Counted from the stretch's first letter, positions 8,388-18,536 are shown. The stretch: DNA of 64,000 nt from Clostridioides mangenotii TR (GCF_000498755.1 NZ_AXUS01000005.1:62001-126000); one strand, 5' to 3'. Translations and numbers: made by a program. The notes: generated by a model not told the origin, from the letters alone.

Positions 8388-9578
8388 ATGAAAAAAACTT
8401 TTTTTAAGTTAATGTTGATTTTTATAACCACTCTATTGTTGTTAAATGCACTGTCACTAAATGGTTATGCAGAAGGACAAAGTGAATTTGATGGAACACA
8501 AAAGAGTATTGACAGCTATATTAATGGGCAGTTGGACAAAGTAGATATCAATGAAATACAAAAATATTTAAATGAAGATGATGTATTAAATGATGTTGAT
8601 TTGAAGACATTTATAAAAGATCTCTTTAAGGGAGAAAAAAATATATTTGATCTATTTAGTAAAGATGGCATTAAAATGTTGCTATTTGATGAGTTTAAAG
8701 CGAGCTTAAAGGTAGTTTCGGTGATATTAGTACTAGCTCTCCTATCGGCTATTCTAAAAAGTTTAGACAACTCATTCTCATCTGGGGCAGTAAGCCAGAT
8801 AGCAACGTACATAATTTTTATAACCATGGTATCTCTGACCTTGGTCGGGTTTAAGGACGTGCTTGAAATATGCTACAACAGTATCGACAGAGCTATTTCA
8901 CTTATGCAGATAATGATGCCGATACTTATAAGTTTCTTGCTCTTGATAGGTTTTCCAATTACATCGACTACTTTGAATCCTATATTTATAGGGGGAGTAA
9001 CATTTATAAATGTGGTATTTAAAAAGTTCTTATTTACATCTATGATAGTTGCTTTTGGAGTACTTATAATTAATAATTTATCTAAAAACTTAAAGTTAAA
9101 GAAGATGTTTTCATTTATAAAACAATTTAATCTAGTTTCTATAGGGGCTATGTTTACAGTTTATTTGGGACTAGTATCTATTCAAGGGCTTTATGTAACC
9201 AGCTTTGATAAGTTTAGTATGAAGACTGCTAAATTTGCTGTAGGAAATTTTATACCAGTTGTAGGGGGATTTGTTTCAGATTCTATAGATATAATACTTT
9301 CGTCGTCACAACTTATAAAAAATATATTTGGGGGTATAGGGCTTGTTATACTTATCGGTCTGTGTATCGTGCCAGTTATAAAAATTATATCTGTAATAGT
9401 CGTGTACAAAGCAGTTGCAATTGCGGTTGAGCCAATAGGTGAAGAGAGTATTTCCACTTTCTTAAACGAGGTCGCAAATCTTATGATAATTATGTTGGCT
9501 TCTGTTATTGCAATATCTGTAATGTTTTTCGTCACAATAGCCATTCTCACATCAATAAGTGTTGTTGGTCGGGGATAA
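8388..9578 (+). CDS. spoIIIAE: Stage III sporulation protein SpoIIIAE
   Basis: A 396-residue polytopic membrane protein. An N-terminal signal segment (about residues 4-27) ends with A-L-S-L-N-G-Y-A-E-G, so cleavage near residue 28 is plausible. A charged extracytoplasmic region to about residue 100 follows, then seven or eight membrane segments. This is the usual architecture of SpoIIIAE, the largest membrane part of the SpoIIIA channel. The start is ATG with GAGGAGTAG upstream. Confidence 0.93.
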   Translation: MKKTFFKLMLIFITTLLLLNALSLNGYAEGQSEFDGTQKSIDSYINGQLDKVDINEIQKYLNEDDVLNDVDLKTFIKDLFKGEKNIFDLFSKDGIKMLLFDEFKASLKVVSVILVLALLSAILKSLDNSFSSGAVSQIATYIIFITMVSLTLVGFKDVLEICYNSIDRAISLMQIMMPILISFLLLIGFPITSTTLNPIFIGGVTFINVVFKKFLFTSMIVAFGVLIINNLSKNLKLKKMFSFIKQFNLVSIGAMFTVYLGLVSIQGLYVTSFDKFSMKTAKFAVGNFIPVVGGFVSDSIDIILSSSQLIKNIFGGIGLVILIGLCIVPVIKIISVIVVYKAVAIAVEPIGEESISTFLNEVANLMIIMLASVIAISVMFFVTIAILTSISVVGRG

Positions 9579-9613
9579 TCGTATGGGTTAAAGTTTAGAT
9601 TGAGGTGTATTTT

Positions 9614-10186
9614 ATGTTTGAGAGCGTTAAATTGTGGATAGTGAGTGTTTTGATAGGTGCATTTATAGTAAACATAGTTGATATGCTTTTACCGAAGTCT
9701 TCTATAAAGCCTTATATAAATTTAGTTCTAAATTTTATATTCGTATTTATAGTAATAACTCCAGTAGTAAATTTTTTTAGCAATAATATAAGTATGGAAG
9801 ATAGAATTTTAAAATCTATGAATGAATACAATAAGAAGTATGAGGATAGTTCAAATTATTTAGCTAAAGAGACCGGGACTACTTCTAGTCTCTCAAGTGG
9901 ATATGAAGAAAGTCTAAGAGAGGTTATTAAGCTCAAACTAGATGAGTATGGATATGATTTAGAAGACATAGAATTAGATGGATCGAAGATAAACAATATA
10001 AAAATAAAAGAGAAAAATAGTAATAAAGAAAGTCAGACAAACATAGAATCTAGTGAAAAAGAAAATTCTAAAGAAGTCTTTAATAAGAAAGATGTACATG
10101 AGCTAAAACTAAACCAAGACAAACTTAAAGATGATTTAGTAAAAGTACTGGATGTTTCAGTAGAGACAATACATATTGATAAATAG
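9614..10186 (+). CDS. spoIIIAF: Stage III sporulation protein SpoIIIAF
   Basis: A protein of about 190 residues with two N-terminal membrane segments (about residues 5-25 and 32-52) followed by a soluble domain carrying a variable, lysine/glutamate/serine-rich stretch, as in SpoIIIAF of the channel complex. I chose ATG 9614 over GTG 9605 because TTGAGGTG is spaced 7 bases before it and overlaps the GTG. It lies between spoIIIAE and spoIIIAG. Confidence 0.9.
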   Translation: MFESVKLWIVSVLIGAFIVNIVDMLLPKSSIKPYINLVLNFIFVFIVITPVVNFFSNNISMEDRILKSMNEYNKKYEDSSNYLAKETGTTSSLSSGYEESLREVIKLKLDEYGYDLEDIELDGSKINNIKIKEKNSNKESQTNIESSEKENSKEVFNKKDVHELKLNQDKLKDDLVKVLDVSVETIHIDK

Positions 10187-10197
10187 GAGTTGAAAAG

Positions 10198-10761
10198 ATG
10201 TTTAAAAACTTTTTTAAGAATCTGAATGAAAAGGATAAGAAAAAGCTTTACTCACTGGTTATAGTAGCAGGAATTTGTGTAGTATCTCTGGTGTTGTTAT
10301 CGGTATTTCCTAACGGTTCCAAAGTTAAAGAGGAAGCTGATGAAGGAGCTACAGATGAAAATGTAAGTGTTTCTGAGAACTCAGATCAAGCAGATATGGA
10401 AAATAAATTGACAAGAATACTAACAAAAATTGAAGGAGCTGGAGATGTAGATGTAATGGTTACTTTTGAATCGAGTGAAGAGATTCAACCAGCATATAAT
10501 TCAAATCAAACTACCGAGACGACAGAAGAGAAGGATGCGCAGGGAGGAGAGAGAACTGTTACTACATCGAGTGAAAACAAAACTATGATTACATCTGGAT
10601 CAAGTGATTCTGTGGTAATAAAAACCATAGAGCCGAAAATCAAAGGTGTAATAGTAGTAGCCAGCGGTGCAAGTAGCACTAAAGTTAAAGAAACTCTTTA
10701 TAGCGCAGTTCAGACTTCATTACAAATAGCGGGTCATCAAGTTGAAATATATTCTAAATAA
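10198..10761 (+). CDS. spoIIIAG: Stage III sporulation protein SpoIIIAG
   Basis: A 187-residue protein: a short basic N-terminus, one membrane segment (about residues 20-37), an acidic linker, then a C-terminal ring-building domain (about 60-187) of the type that forms the large SpoIIIAG ring in the intermembrane space. The insert around residues 100-130 is rich in threonine, glutamate and serine. The start ATG is preceded by TAGGAGTTGAAAAG. A gap of 82 bases separates it from spoIIIAH. Confidence 0.93.
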   Translation: MFKNFFKNLNEKDKKKLYSLVIVAGICVVSLVLLSVFPNGSKVKEEADEGATDENVSVSENSDQADMENKLTRILTKIEGAGDVDVMVTFESSEEIQPAYNSNQTTETTEEKDAQGGERTVTTSSENKTMITSGSSDSVVIKTIEPKIKGVIVVASGASSTKVKETLYSAVQTSLQIAGHQVEIYSK

Positions 10762-10843
10762 ATAGATTTAAAGTCTTTAAGTAAAATAATCAAAATAACT
10801 TGTTTAAAAAATAAATTATTATTACATATATGGGGGGAATAAA

Positions 10844-11542
10844 ATGAAATTTAATTATAAAGGAAGAGGATTTGTTGTACTATCACTTACAGTAATGCTT
10901 ATAGCTGTAGGTACAGTAAACTATAAACTTAGTAAAAAGTCGCTACTTGAAACATCACAAGAATTTAAGGCGTACGAACAAGCGCAATACGAAAAAAATA
11001 CTGAAAATGCTAAAACTGATGAAGCGGATTCTAAAGACGCAGTGAACAAAGAAACAGCTAATACAGAAGCCGAGAATGAAGAAACAGATATACAAGTAGT
11101 GGATAGCAAAAACAGCAAAATAGATGAAAAAGTAACAGAGACAAGTAAACAAATAAAAGAGCAATTATCATCAGAAAAGAATATGAAAAAATCCACTTAC
11201 ATACTTGATATGAAAATGACTAGAGAAAAACAGAGAAACGAACTTGTTCAGGATTTAAATGAAATGATAAATAATCCTTCTACTACAGAAGAATCTAGAA
11301 AAGAAGCATCAAATATGAAACTTGGTTTAGTTAAGAGTCAAGATACCGAGCTGAAGATAGAGAACATACTCAGTACAAAGGGATATGAAGAAGCCCTAGT
11401 TTATATAAGCGATGGCAAAGTAAATGTAGTAGTAAATGAAAAGAAAATAGATAAAACTGATGCAGCAAAGATATTTGACCTAGTTGCAGAACAGGCAAAT
11501 GTCGAGTATGAAAATATAAAACTTACAAACAATAGCAAGTAA
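10844..11542 (+). CDS. spoIIIAH: Stage III sporulation protein SpoIIIAH
   Basis: A 232-residue protein with a single N-terminal membrane segment (about residues 9-25), a long low-complexity acidic linker rich in A/E/K/T/D (about 40-115), and a C-terminal YscJ/FliF-like domain (about 115-228) that pairs with SpoIIQ from the forespore across the septum. The start is ATG with GGGGGGAAT 6-7 bases upstream. It is the last gene of the operon; a terminator follows 6 bases after the stop. Confidence 0.93.
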   Translation: MKFNYKGRGFVVLSLTVMLIAVGTVNYKLSKKSLLETSQEFKAYEQAQYEKNTENAKTDEADSKDAVNKETANTEAENEETDIQVVDSKNSKIDEKVTETSKQIKEQLSSEKNMKKSTYILDMKMTREKQRNELVQDLNEMINNPSTTEESRKEASNMKLGLVKSQDTELKIENILSTKGYEEALVYISDGKVNVVVNEKKIDKTDAAKIFDLVAEQANVEYENIKLTNNSK

Positions 11543-11547
11543 AAATT

Positions 11548-11571
11548 GAGGGGCATTATGCCCCTTTTTTT
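11548..11571 (+). terminator. Rho-independent terminator of the spoIIIA operon
   Basis: GGGGCA-TTA-TGCCCC followed by seven T, immediately after spoIIIAH. Confidence 0.92.
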
Positions 11572-11798
11572 ATTTATAAATTATAGATACTTAGTATCGA
11601 GTAAACACATAAAAAAATAAAGAATTGCTACATCAATCTTATAAAAAAGAACAGTACAATTATCTACCTCATGAAAATAGAGCGGATTTTAACTTATTTT
11701 TTTAGTTGTAAAATATTTTATAGTATAGATAAATTTGGTTATAAAAAACAATAAACTACATAAACTAAATATTAATATAGTTTTGAGTCAACCCTACC
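11572..11798. other. AT-rich intergenic region, nothing recognised
   Basis: About 230 bases without an open frame that has an SD site, without a strong hairpin and without similarity to a known RNA that I can see. It probably holds upstream promoter elements for asp23. Confidence 0.5.
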
Positions 11799-11827
11799 TT
11801 GCAAATATCGGTAGTATTTGGTATCAT
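11799..11827 (+). promoter_or_regulatory. Candidate sigma-A promoter of asp23-nusB
   Basis: TTGCAA (11799-11804), 17 bases, TATCAT (11822-11827), about 45 bases before the asp23 ATG. A second -10-like TATACT overlaps just downstream. Between them and the start, TACCT and AGGTA (the SD) can pair over 5 bp. Confidence 0.5.
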
Positions 11828-11871
11828 TATACTTATAAAAAAACTACCTTAAAATGGGAGGTAAATATTAA

Positions 11872-12228
11872 ATGGAAGAGAATAAATTTGGACAAGTAAA
11901 AATATCAAATGATGTAATAGCTACGATAGCTGGAATATCAGCATTAGAGGTTGATGGAATAGAGACATCTACAACTTTTACAGATAAATTGTTAAAAAAT
12001 AATGGCGTTAAGATACAGGTTGATGATGATGATGTTAGCCTGGATGTAATGATCGTTATAAAACATGGCAAACCAATACCAGAAGTAGCTGCAAAGGTTC
12101 AAGAAAACATAAAAAATACTGTTGAAACAATGACAGGGTTAGTAGTTTCTCAAGTTAATATTCACGTTCAAGGAATCAGCTTTAAGAAAGAAAAAGTTGA
12201 GAAAGAAGAAACGTCTAAAAAAAGCTAA
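11872..12228 (+). CDS. Asp23/Gls24 family envelope stress protein
   Basis: A 118-residue protein of the Asp23 family: I-S-N-D-V-I-A-T-I-A-G near residue 12, a central V-D-G-I-E motif and a C-terminal V-N-I-H-V-Q-G-I pattern, ending in a lysine/glutamate tail. Family members are abundant, membrane-proximal proteins tied to cell-envelope homeostasis; the exact role of this clostridial form next to nusB is unknown. The start is ATG with TGGGAGGTAAAT. It has its own promoter and is followed by a hairpin before nusB. Confidence 0.9.
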   Translation: MEENKFGQVKISNDVIATIAGISALEVDGIETSTTFTDKLLKNNGVKIQVDDDDVSLDVMIVIKHGKPIPEVAAKVQENIKNTVETMTGLVVSQVNIHVQGISFKKEKVEKEETSKKS

Positions 12229-12231
12229 ACT

Positions 12232-12266
12232 ATACCCTCTGATATTTCAGAGGGTTATTTGTTTTT
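12232..12266 (+). terminator. Rho-independent terminator or attenuator between asp23 and nusB
   Basis: ACCCTCTGA and TCAGAGGGT pair around a 3-4 base loop and are followed by a T-rich tail. Because nusB starts only about 35 bases later, partial read-through is likely. Confidence 0.75.
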
Positions 12267-12300
12267 ATATAAATTATAATTTAAAGGAGAATCACATTTA

Positions 12301-12813
12301 ATGAAAAATGATAGAGCACAAAAGGTAACTACCAGAGAGTATATGATGAAGTTTATGTATCAGGTGGAAGTAAACAAAAAGGAAGAAGAAGACTTATTAG
12401 AGCTAGTAGAAGAGTTTTTAAATTCAAATACAGAGTTCATTATAGAGAGATACAAAGAGCTTAGAGAAAAGTACTTAAATGAAAAGAAACTTGATATAGA
12501 TGATGAAGTGATAGAGCTTGAAGATGCAGTTGACAAAGACTACGTTGTAAGTTTTTGTGTAGCTATAAATGAAAATAGATTAAATATAAATCGATTGATA
12601 AATAAATACGCTAAGAACTGGACAGTGGACAGAATGCCTAAAGTTGATTTATCGATACTTAGAGTATCTATATGTGAAATTCTTTACATGAATATGCCTA
12701 ATAAAATTTCTATAAATGAGGCAGTCGAGCTTGCAAAAATTTACTGTGATGACAAATCTCCGAAATTCATAAATGGGATACTTGGAAGTATTGTAAATGA
12801 AAACGAAAAATAA
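12301..12813 (+). CDS. nusB: Transcription antitermination factor NusB
   Basis: A 170-residue all-helical protein; the typical NusB pattern [10 protein letters not shown] at the N-terminus, W[15 protein letters not shown] near residue 103 and [11 protein letters not shown] near residue 138 are clear. NusB binds boxA RNA with NusE (S10) for rRNA antitermination. It is somewhat longer than usual because of an insert near residues 45-75. The start is ATG with AAAGGAGAATC. It overlaps the next gene by 17 bases. Confidence 0.95.
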   Translation: MKNDRAQKVTTREYMMKFMYQVEVNKKEEEDLLELVEEFLNSNTEFIIERYKELREKYLNEKKLDIDDEVIELEDAVDKDYVVSFCVAINENRLNINRLINKYAKNWTVDRMPKVDLSILRVSICEILYMNMPNKISINEAVELAKIYCDDKSPKFINGILGSIVNENEK

Positions 12814-13795
12814 CATAGTAATTGGAATTGACACTAGCTGCTATACTACTTCAATAGCAGCTATATCTTTTGATAGAGATATTATTTTAAATGAAAAGAT
12901 AATGTTAAAGGTCAAAAAAGATTCCAAGGGGCTTAGACAGAGCGAGGCAGTTTTCCAACATGTAAATAATTTGGGATATATAAGTGAGCAATTGAATAAA
13001 ATACTAGAGGAATGCAATGTAGTAGCGATTTGTGCTTCATCAAGACCTAGACCAATTGAAAACTCATATATGCCAGTTTTCACAGTAGGCCTTAATTTCG
13101 CGAAGCTGTATTCAACGATATCTGGTTCTAAATTTTATGAGACAACACATCAAGAAAATCATATTGAAGCGGTTTTGCTAAATTCTAGGATTATAAATAA
13201 AAAAAGATTTTTATCAGTTCATATATCTGGAGGAACTACAGAGATTTTACTATCAGAGAAGTTGAGTGAAGATTCAGCAAATGAAGATTATAATATAGAA
13301 ATAGTAGGCGGAACTAGAGATGTAAGTTTTGGACAGCTTATAGATAGGCTGGGAGTAGAATTTGGATATGAATTCCCTTGTGGAAAATATATTGACGAAA
13401 ATTCTTTGAATTGCGACTTAAATATAGAAAAGGGATTAAAGACATCTGTAAAAGACGGTTATATGAATCTTTCAGGGATTGAGAATCAAATAAATAATTT
13501 TATAAAAGAAAAGTATAGGAATATAGAAAGTGCGGACAAAAATTACGTTTCGAAATTACTAATGGATACTCTTTCTAGAAGTATTTCTAAATCACTTATT
13601 TATATATGTGAAAAATACGAAGTATATGAGGTATTATTTGCAGGAGGAGTTTCTGCTAGTAAATATCTATCAAAAAGCATAACAGAGAAGCTTTCAAAAA
13701 ATGATATTAAAGCATATTTTTCAGAGCCAAAGTATTCAACAGATAACGCAGTAGGTTGTGCTATAATAGGTTTAAACAAATTTTTAGGAGAATAA
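12797..13795 (+). CDS. TsaD/Kae1-like protein (peptidase M22 family paralogue)
   Basis: A 332-residue member of the Kae1/TsaD ASKHA-fold family. It keeps the N-terminal [13 protein letters not shown] nucleotide motif, the metal pair H118-Q-E-N-H122, and a C-terminal phosphate motif [10 protein letters not shown]. True TsaD makes the threonylcarbamoyl modification t6A37 on tRNA with TsaB/C/E. The sequence between motifs is divergent and the gene sits between nusB and xseA, a place typical of a clostridial paralogue of unknown function rather than tsaD itself. Translation is coupled to nusB (17-base overlap). Confidence 0.8.
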   Translation: MKTKNNIVIGIDTSCYTTSIAAISFDRDIILNEKIMLKVKKDSKGLRQSEAVFQHVNNLGYISEQLNKILEECNVVAICASSRPRPIENSYMPVFTVGLNFAKLYSTISGSKFYETTHQENHIEAVLLNSRIINKKRFLSVHISGGTTEILLSEKLSEDSANEDYNIEIVGGTRDVSFGQLIDRLGVEFGYEFPCGKYIDENSLNCDLNIEKGLKTSVKDGYMNLSGIENQINNFIKEKYRNIESADKNYVSKLLMDTLSRSISKSLIYICEKYEVYEVLFAGGVSASKYLSKSITEKLSKNDIKAYFSEPKYSTDNAVGCAIIGLNKFLGE

Positions 13796-13797
13796 AT

Positions 13798-15003
13798 ATG
13801 GAAATTAGAGCTTTGGATATAAGTGAGGCAAATTCATATATAAAGAGAATATTGATAAACGACCCCATACTGGATAACCTAAAAGTAAAGGGCGAAATAT
13901 CAAATTTTAAAGTGCACAGTAGTGGAAATGTCTATCTATCTCTAAAAGATGAAAAATCTAAGCTAAACTGTGTAATATTTAAAAACAACTACAATAAAAA
14001 TTTAGATCTAGACAATGGAACTAATATTGTCGCAAAGGGATATATTTCTGTATATGAAAGAGATGGAGCGTATCAACTATATATAAATGATATAGAAATA
14101 GAGGGAATAGGAAACCTCCATATCGAGTTTAATAAATTAAAGGAAAAGCTGAATAAGGAAGGTCTGTTTGACCCAAAATATAAAAAGGCTATTCCGAAAA
14201 TGCCAAGCTCTATAGGAGTAGTAACATCACTTACTGGAGCTGTAATTAGAGATATCATAAATGTAATAAAGAGAAGATTCCCGAAAGTTAATATAAAACT
14301 TTACCCTGTAAATGTACAGGGAAGTAAATCTAAAGACGATATTTGTGAAGGTATAAGATTTTTTAATAATATAGAAAATGTAGACACAATCATAGTTGGA
14401 CGTGGCGGAGGATCTATAGAAGAGCTTTGGTCTTTTAATGAAGAAGATGTAGCAAGAGAGATATTTAAATCAAAGATACCGATAATTTCTGCAGTTGGAC
14501 ATGAGACCGATTTTACAATATGTGATTTTGTATCAGATATGAGGGCTCCAACGCCATCTGCTGCAGCCGAACTTGTAACCCCATCAATTGATGAAATAAA
14601 TTATAAACTAATAAATATAAAGAATAGAATATCAAAATCTTTAACAAATCAGATTAATATTGATGAATACAAGCTAATGACTACATTCGATAAAATAAAT
14701 AGCTATTTAGAGTCGTATATTATTAAAGATAAAATTATACAACTAGATAAGATATATGATAAAATAACCTTTGGGGTAGAAAATAATCTCAAATTTAAAA
14801 TCGAAAAACTTGTGAATACAGGTGCAGTTTTACACAATTTAAGTCCTTTAGCAACTATGGATAGAGGATATAGTATTCTCCAAAAGGATGGGGATGTGGT
14901 TAAGAGCGCAAATGATTTAAAGGTTGATGAAAAAGTTGACATTGTGCTAAAAGATGGCTGTATAAACTGTACAATTGATAATATAGAAGTAGATGAGGTA
15001 TAG
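13798..15003 (+). CDS. xseA: Exodeoxyribonuclease VII large subunit
   Basis: A 401-residue protein: N-terminal OB-fold (about residues 12-100, with GEISNFK), then the catalytic domain with G-R-G-G-G-S-I-E-E-L-W-S-F-N-E-E near residue 201 and H-E-T-D-F near residue 238, then a helical coiled-coil region and a C-terminal M-D-R-G-Y-S-I motif. ExoVII degrades single-stranded DNA with XseB. I chose ATG 13798, with TTAGGAGAATAAAT upstream, rather than a GTG 42 bases earlier that lies inside the previous gene. xseB follows after 3 bases. Confidence 0.95.
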   Translation: MEIRALDISEANSYIKRILINDPILDNLKVKGEISNFKVHSSGNVYLSLKDEKSKLNCVIFKNNYNKNLDLDNGTNIVAKGYISVYERDGAYQLYINDIEIEGIGNLHIEFNKLKEKLNKEGLFDPKYKKAIPKMPSSIGVVTSLTGAVIRDIINVIKRRFPKVNIKLYPVNVQGSKSKDDICEGIRFFNNIENVDTIIVGRGGGSIEELWSFNEEDVAREIFKSKIPIISAVGHETDFTICDFVSDMRAPTPSAAAELVTPSIDEINYKLINIKNRISKSLTNQINIDEYKLMTTFDKINSYLESYIIKDKIIQLDKIYDKITFGVENNLKFKIEKLVNTGAVLHNLSPLATMDRGYSILQKDGDVVKSANDLKVDEKVDIVLKDGCINCTIDNIEVDEV

Positions 15004-15006
15004 ATA

Positions 15007-15222
15007 ATGAACCTAAAATATGAAGAAGCATACTTGAGACTTGAGGAAATACTTAGAGATTTAGAGTCTAATAACGCTAGCCTTGACGAGTCATTAGAAC
15101 TTTATGAAGAAGGTATTGCTCTTTACAAGCACTGCAATAAGCTTTTAGAAGACGCACAACTTAAAATAAGCAAGTTCAATAGACTTGGTGTAGAAGAAGA
15201 GCTAGATTTAGGGGAGGAATAA
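15007..15222 (+). CDS. xseB: Exodeoxyribonuclease VII small subunit
   Basis: A 71-residue helical protein with the XseB signature [16 protein letters not shown] and [12 protein letters not shown]. It forms the multimeric small subunit of ExoVII. It is placed 3 bases after xseA and 1 base before ispA, in a tightly packed operon. Confidence 0.95.
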   Translation: MNLKYEEAYLRLEEILRDLESNNASLDESLELYEEGIALYKHCNKLLEDAQLKISKFNRLGVEEELDLGEE

Positions 15223-15223
15223 T

Positions 15224-16111
15224 ATGGAATTCAACAGTTCACTGAGAAAAAGAGCAAGTTATATTGAAAATATTTTAAATGAATATATGCCAAAAGAAGA
15301 AGGCTATCAAAAATCTGTAATAGAAGCTATGAACTACAGTCTTAGTGCAGGTGGAAAAAGGCTAAGACCAATCCTAACTTTAGAGGCTTGTAAAATTGTC
15401 GGAGGTAATGAAGAAGATGCGATTCCATTTGCAGTTGCAATAGAAATGATACATACATACTCACTTATACACGATGATCTTCCTGCGTTGGATAACGACG
15501 ACTTGAGAAGGGGCAGAGCTACAAATCATAAGGTATACGGTGAAGCTATGGGAATTTTAGCTGGAGATTCGCTTTTAAATTACGCATTTGAAATTATGTT
15601 AAAAGGATCTCTTGGCAAAAATAACCCAGAAAAGTATTTAAGGGCAGTGTATGAAATAGCTAGACATGCTGGAATATACGGGATGATTGGCGGTCAAGTA
15701 GTAGATGTTGAAAGTGAAGATAAAAAAATAGATAAAGAAAAATTAGACTATATACACAACAATAAAACTGCTGCTATGATAATTGGATGTATGAGAGCAG
15801 GAGCAATAGTTGGTGGAGCTGATCAAGTTGAGCTTGAGAGCGTTACTAATTATGCAAAAAATATAGGTCTTTCATTCCAAATTGTAGACGATATTTTGGA
15901 TATAGTAGGCGATGAAGAAAAGCTGGGTAAAAAGGTAAACAGTGACATAGAAAATAATAAATCAACATATCCATCTTTATTAGGGTTAGAAAAATCTAGA
16001 GATATTGCGACAGAATTGATATCAGATGCCAAGAATAGTATAGAAACTACATTTGAAAGCGCGGATTTTTTAAAGGGTTTAGCTGATTATATTATTTCAC
16101 GAGAATGTTAA
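15224..16111 (+). CDS. ispA: Polyprenyl synthetase (farnesyl diphosphate synthase type)
   Basis: A 295-residue trans-isoprenyl diphosphate synthase. The first aspartate-rich motif is D84-D85-L-P-A-L-D90 and the second D222-D223-I-L-D226; G-G-K-R-L-R-P near residue 43 binds the diphosphate. It condenses isopentenyl diphosphate with allylic diphosphates, giving geranyl or farnesyl diphosphate. The operon with dxs links it to the MEP isoprenoid pathway. The start is ATG with GGGGAGGAATA. Confidence 0.95.
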   Translation: MEFNSSLRKRASYIENILNEYMPKEEGYQKSVIEAMNYSLSAGGKRLRPILTLEACKIVGGNEEDAIPFAVAIEMIHTYSLIHDDLPALDNDDLRRGRATNHKVYGEAMGILAGDSLLNYAFEIMLKGSLGKNNPEKYLRAVYEIARHAGIYGMIGGQVVDVESEDKKIDKEKLDYIHNNKTAAMIIGCMRAGAIVGGADQVELESVTNYAKNIGLSFQIVDDILDIVGDEEKLGKKVNSDIENNKSTYPSLLGLEKSRDIATELISDAKNSIETTFESADFLKGLADYIISREC

Positions 16112-16143
16112 AATCAAATCTGTAGAATTCTTAGGAGGGCGAC

Positions 16144-16581
16144 ATGGAATTTTTTTTAGAGCTTCTAAATAACGGTGCTTTGGGTATAAGTATAGTAGCT
16201 TGTTTTTTAGCTCAATTTATAAAGATATTCACAGGGAAAAACAAAAGAATAGAGCTAACAAGAGTGCTTACATCAGGTGGTATGCCGAGTTCTCACAGTT
16301 CATTTGTAACGAGTTTAGCTACAGTTGTAGGACTTGAAAAAGGCTTTAATTCAACAGACTTTGCTATAACAGCAGTTTTGGCGATAATAATAATGTACGA
16401 TGCCGCTGGTGTTAGAAGGGCTGTTGGTAAGCAAGCTATTATATTAAATCAAATAGTAAATGATATTCAGCATAATAAGCCGATAGAGCAGAAAAAGCTA
16501 AAAGAACTTATAGGTCACACTCCTATGGAAGTTTGGTTTGGTGGACTGCTTGGGGTACTGACTGCTTTAGTATTAATTTAA
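16144..16581 (+). CDS. DUF212 / YuiD-type divergent PAP2 membrane protein
   Basis: A 145-residue membrane protein with the DUF212 (acid phosphatase/vanadium haloperoxidase-related) pattern: S-G-G-M-P-S-S-H-S-S near residue 41, D-A-A-G-V-R-R-A-V-G-K-Q-A near residue 86, and G-H-T-P-M-E-V near residue 125. Hydrophobic segments lie near residues 12-28, 75-90 and 128-145. A lipid-phosphate (possibly prenyl-phosphate) role is suggested by the motif and by the ispA/dxs neighbours, but is not shown. The start is ATG with TAGGAGGGCGAC. Confidence 0.85.
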   Translation: MEFFLELLNNGALGISIVACFLAQFIKIFTGKNKRIELTRVLTSGGMPSSHSSFVTSLATVVGLEKGFNSTDFAITAVLAIIIMYDAAGVRRAVGKQAIILNQIVNDIQHNKPIEQKKLKELIGHTPMEVWFGGLLGVLTALVLI

Positions 16582-16587
16582 GCGTAA

Positions 16588-16628
16588 ACTGTCTCGAAAA
16601 AAGTTGTTTTCGGGGCAGTGAATTTTTA
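16588..16628 (+). terminator. Rho-independent terminator
   Basis: CTGTCTCGAAAA and TTTTCGGGGCAG pair with G-U wobbles around a short loop, followed by GAATTTTTA, between the DUF212 gene and dxs. Confidence 0.7.
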
Positions 16629-16670
16629 TATATAAATGTATTTTAAAATTAAGCAAAAGGTGTGAATAAT

Positions 16671-18536
16671 ATGTACGAGTATTTAGATAAAGTCAATTCT
16701 CCGCAAGATATTAAAAAAATGGACATAGAAAATATTAATTTACTAGCAAAAGATATACGCAAATTTCTAGTTAAATCAATATCGGAAACAGGTGGTCACC
16801 TTGCATCTAATCTGGGGGTTGTTGAATTGACTTTGGCTTTGCATAAAGTTTTCGATAGTCCAAAAGATAAGATAATCTGGGATGTAGGGCACCAAGCGTA
16901 CGTTCATAAAATAATCACAGGAAGAAAAAATGAGTTTCCAACACTTCGCCAGTTAAATGGACTTAGTGGGTTTCCAAAAGAAGAAGAGAGTGAACATGAT
17001 ATATTTGATACAGGTCACAGTAGTACATCGATATCTGTAGCAGTTGGTATAGCATGTGCAAGAGATATTAAAAAAGAGAAATACAATGTAATTCCCGTTA
17101 TTGGGGATGGTGCTATGACAGGTGGAATGGCTTTAGAAGCCCTTAATTACTTGGGTGATATAGGAACTGACATGACTGTTATTCTAAATGACAATGAGAT
17201 GTCTATAGATAAAAATGTTGGGGGTATGTCAAAGTACTTCTCAAGCCTTATAAAAAGTTCAAGTGTAGATATGTTTAAAGATGAATTTGAAAAACTTTTG
17301 AGTGTTACATCAACTGGAGAGTTTATTTCAAAAACTGCTTATAAATTAAAAGACACAATAATAAATAGCTTTTCACCACAAGAGAGCGAATTCTTCGATT
17401 CAATAGGTATAAAGTATATAGGGCCTATAGATGGTCATGATACTAAACAGCTTATAGAGTCTATGACATATGCTAAGTTTTTAAAAGGACCAAAGCTACT
17501 ACATGTAATAACAAAAAAAGGTAGGGGTTACAGGTACGCAGAAAACCATCCGGATAAGTATCACGGTGTTTCTAAGTTTGATATAAAAGAAGGCGTAGTT
17601 CCATCTGGTAAGAAGTCTATTTCAGATGCAGTTGGTGAAAAACTTATAGAAATGGCATCACGTGATGACAAAATTGTCGGCATAACCGCTGCTATGCCAT
17701 CTGGAACAGGTATGAATCTATTTGAAAAAGTTTATCCAGATAGATACTTTGATGTAGGTATAGCTGAGCAACACGCTACTACTTTTGCAGCCGGGCTTGC
17801 TAAAAATGGACTTAAACCGTATTTTGCAGTGTATTCTACATTCCTTCAAAGGGCTTACGACCAATTAATTCACGATGTCTGTCTTACTAAAAAGCCAGTG
17901 ACATTTTTGATTGATAGAGCAGGTCTAGTAGGAAACGATGGTGAAACTCATCATGGAGTTTTCGACCTAAGTTATTTAAATCCAATACCAAATATTGTGG
18001 TTATGGCTCCAAAAGATACAAAAGAGCTAGAATCTATGATGGATTTATCTCTTAAAATAGATTCACCAGTGGCTATAAGATATGCTAGAGGAAATAGTTA
18101 TTGTCTAGATACTGGACACTATGGAGAAATAAAACTTGGAGAATACGAGGTTTTAAATCAAGGTGAAGATGTAGCTATTTTAGCTATAGGAAATATGGTT
18201 AAACAAGCACTTGATGCATGTGAGGTACTTAAAAAGAAAAACATAAAGGCTACAGTTGTAAATGCTAGATTTTTAAAACCGATGGATGAAGAGTTGCTAA
18301 AAAAATTATTTACAAACCATAAAAATATAATAACTGTTGAGGACAACTCAAAAGTAGGCGGTTTTGGAAGCAGAGTAAATAATTTTATAATACAAAACAA
18401 CTGCGATGTAAAGGTAGTTAACTTGGGGATTGCTGAGGAGTTTATCGAGCATGGAAGCCAAGATGAGCTCTATGAAATAGTGGGTATATCATCAAGTAAA
18501 ATCGCTGAGGAAGTAGAAAAGATTTTAGAAAGGTAA
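16671..18536 (+). CDS. dxs: 1-deoxy-D-xylulose-5-phosphate synthase
   Basis: A 621-residue ThDP enzyme; condenses pyruvate and glyceraldehyde 3-phosphate, the first step of the MEP pathway. Visible motifs are [12 protein letters not shown] near residue 43, D-V-G-H-Q-A-Y near residue 71, the ThDP motif G-D-G-A-M-T-G-G near residue 148 with L-N-D-N near residue 178, and the transketolase-type pyrimidine domain with G-I-A-E-Q-H-A near residue 365. I chose ATG 16671, since AAAGGTG lies about 8 bases ahead; GTG 16662 overlaps that SD. tlyA follows after 4 bases. Confidence 0.96.
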   Translation: MYEYLDKVNSPQDIKKMDIENINLLAKDIRKFLVKSISETGGHLASNLGVVELTLALHKVFDSPKDKIIWDVGHQAYVHKIITGRKNEFPTLRQLNGLSGFPKEEESEHDIFDTGHSSTSISVAVGIACARDIKKEKYNVIPVIGDGAMTGGMALEALNYLGDIGTDMTVILNDNEMSIDKNVGGMSKYFSSLIKSSSVDMFKDEFEKLLSVTSTGEFISKTAYKLKDTIINSFSPQESEFFDSIGIKYIGPIDGHDTKQLIESMTYAKFLKGPKLLHVITKKGRGYRYAENHPDKYHGVSKFDIKEGVVPSGKKSISDAVGEKLIEMASRDDKIVGITAAMPSGTGMNLFEKVYPDRYFDVGIAEQHATTFAAGLAKNGLKPYFAVYSTFLQRAYDQLIHDVCLTKKPVTFLIDRAGLVGNDGETHHGVFDLSYLNPIPNIVVMAPKDTKELESMMDLSLKIDSPVAIRYARGNSYCLDTGHYGEIKLGEYEVLNQGEDVAILAIGNMVKQALDACEVLKKKNIKATVVNARFLKPMDEELLKKLFTNHKNIITVEDNSKVGGFGSRVNNFIIQNNCDVKVVNLGIAEEFIEHGSQDELYEIVGISSSKIAEEVEKILER

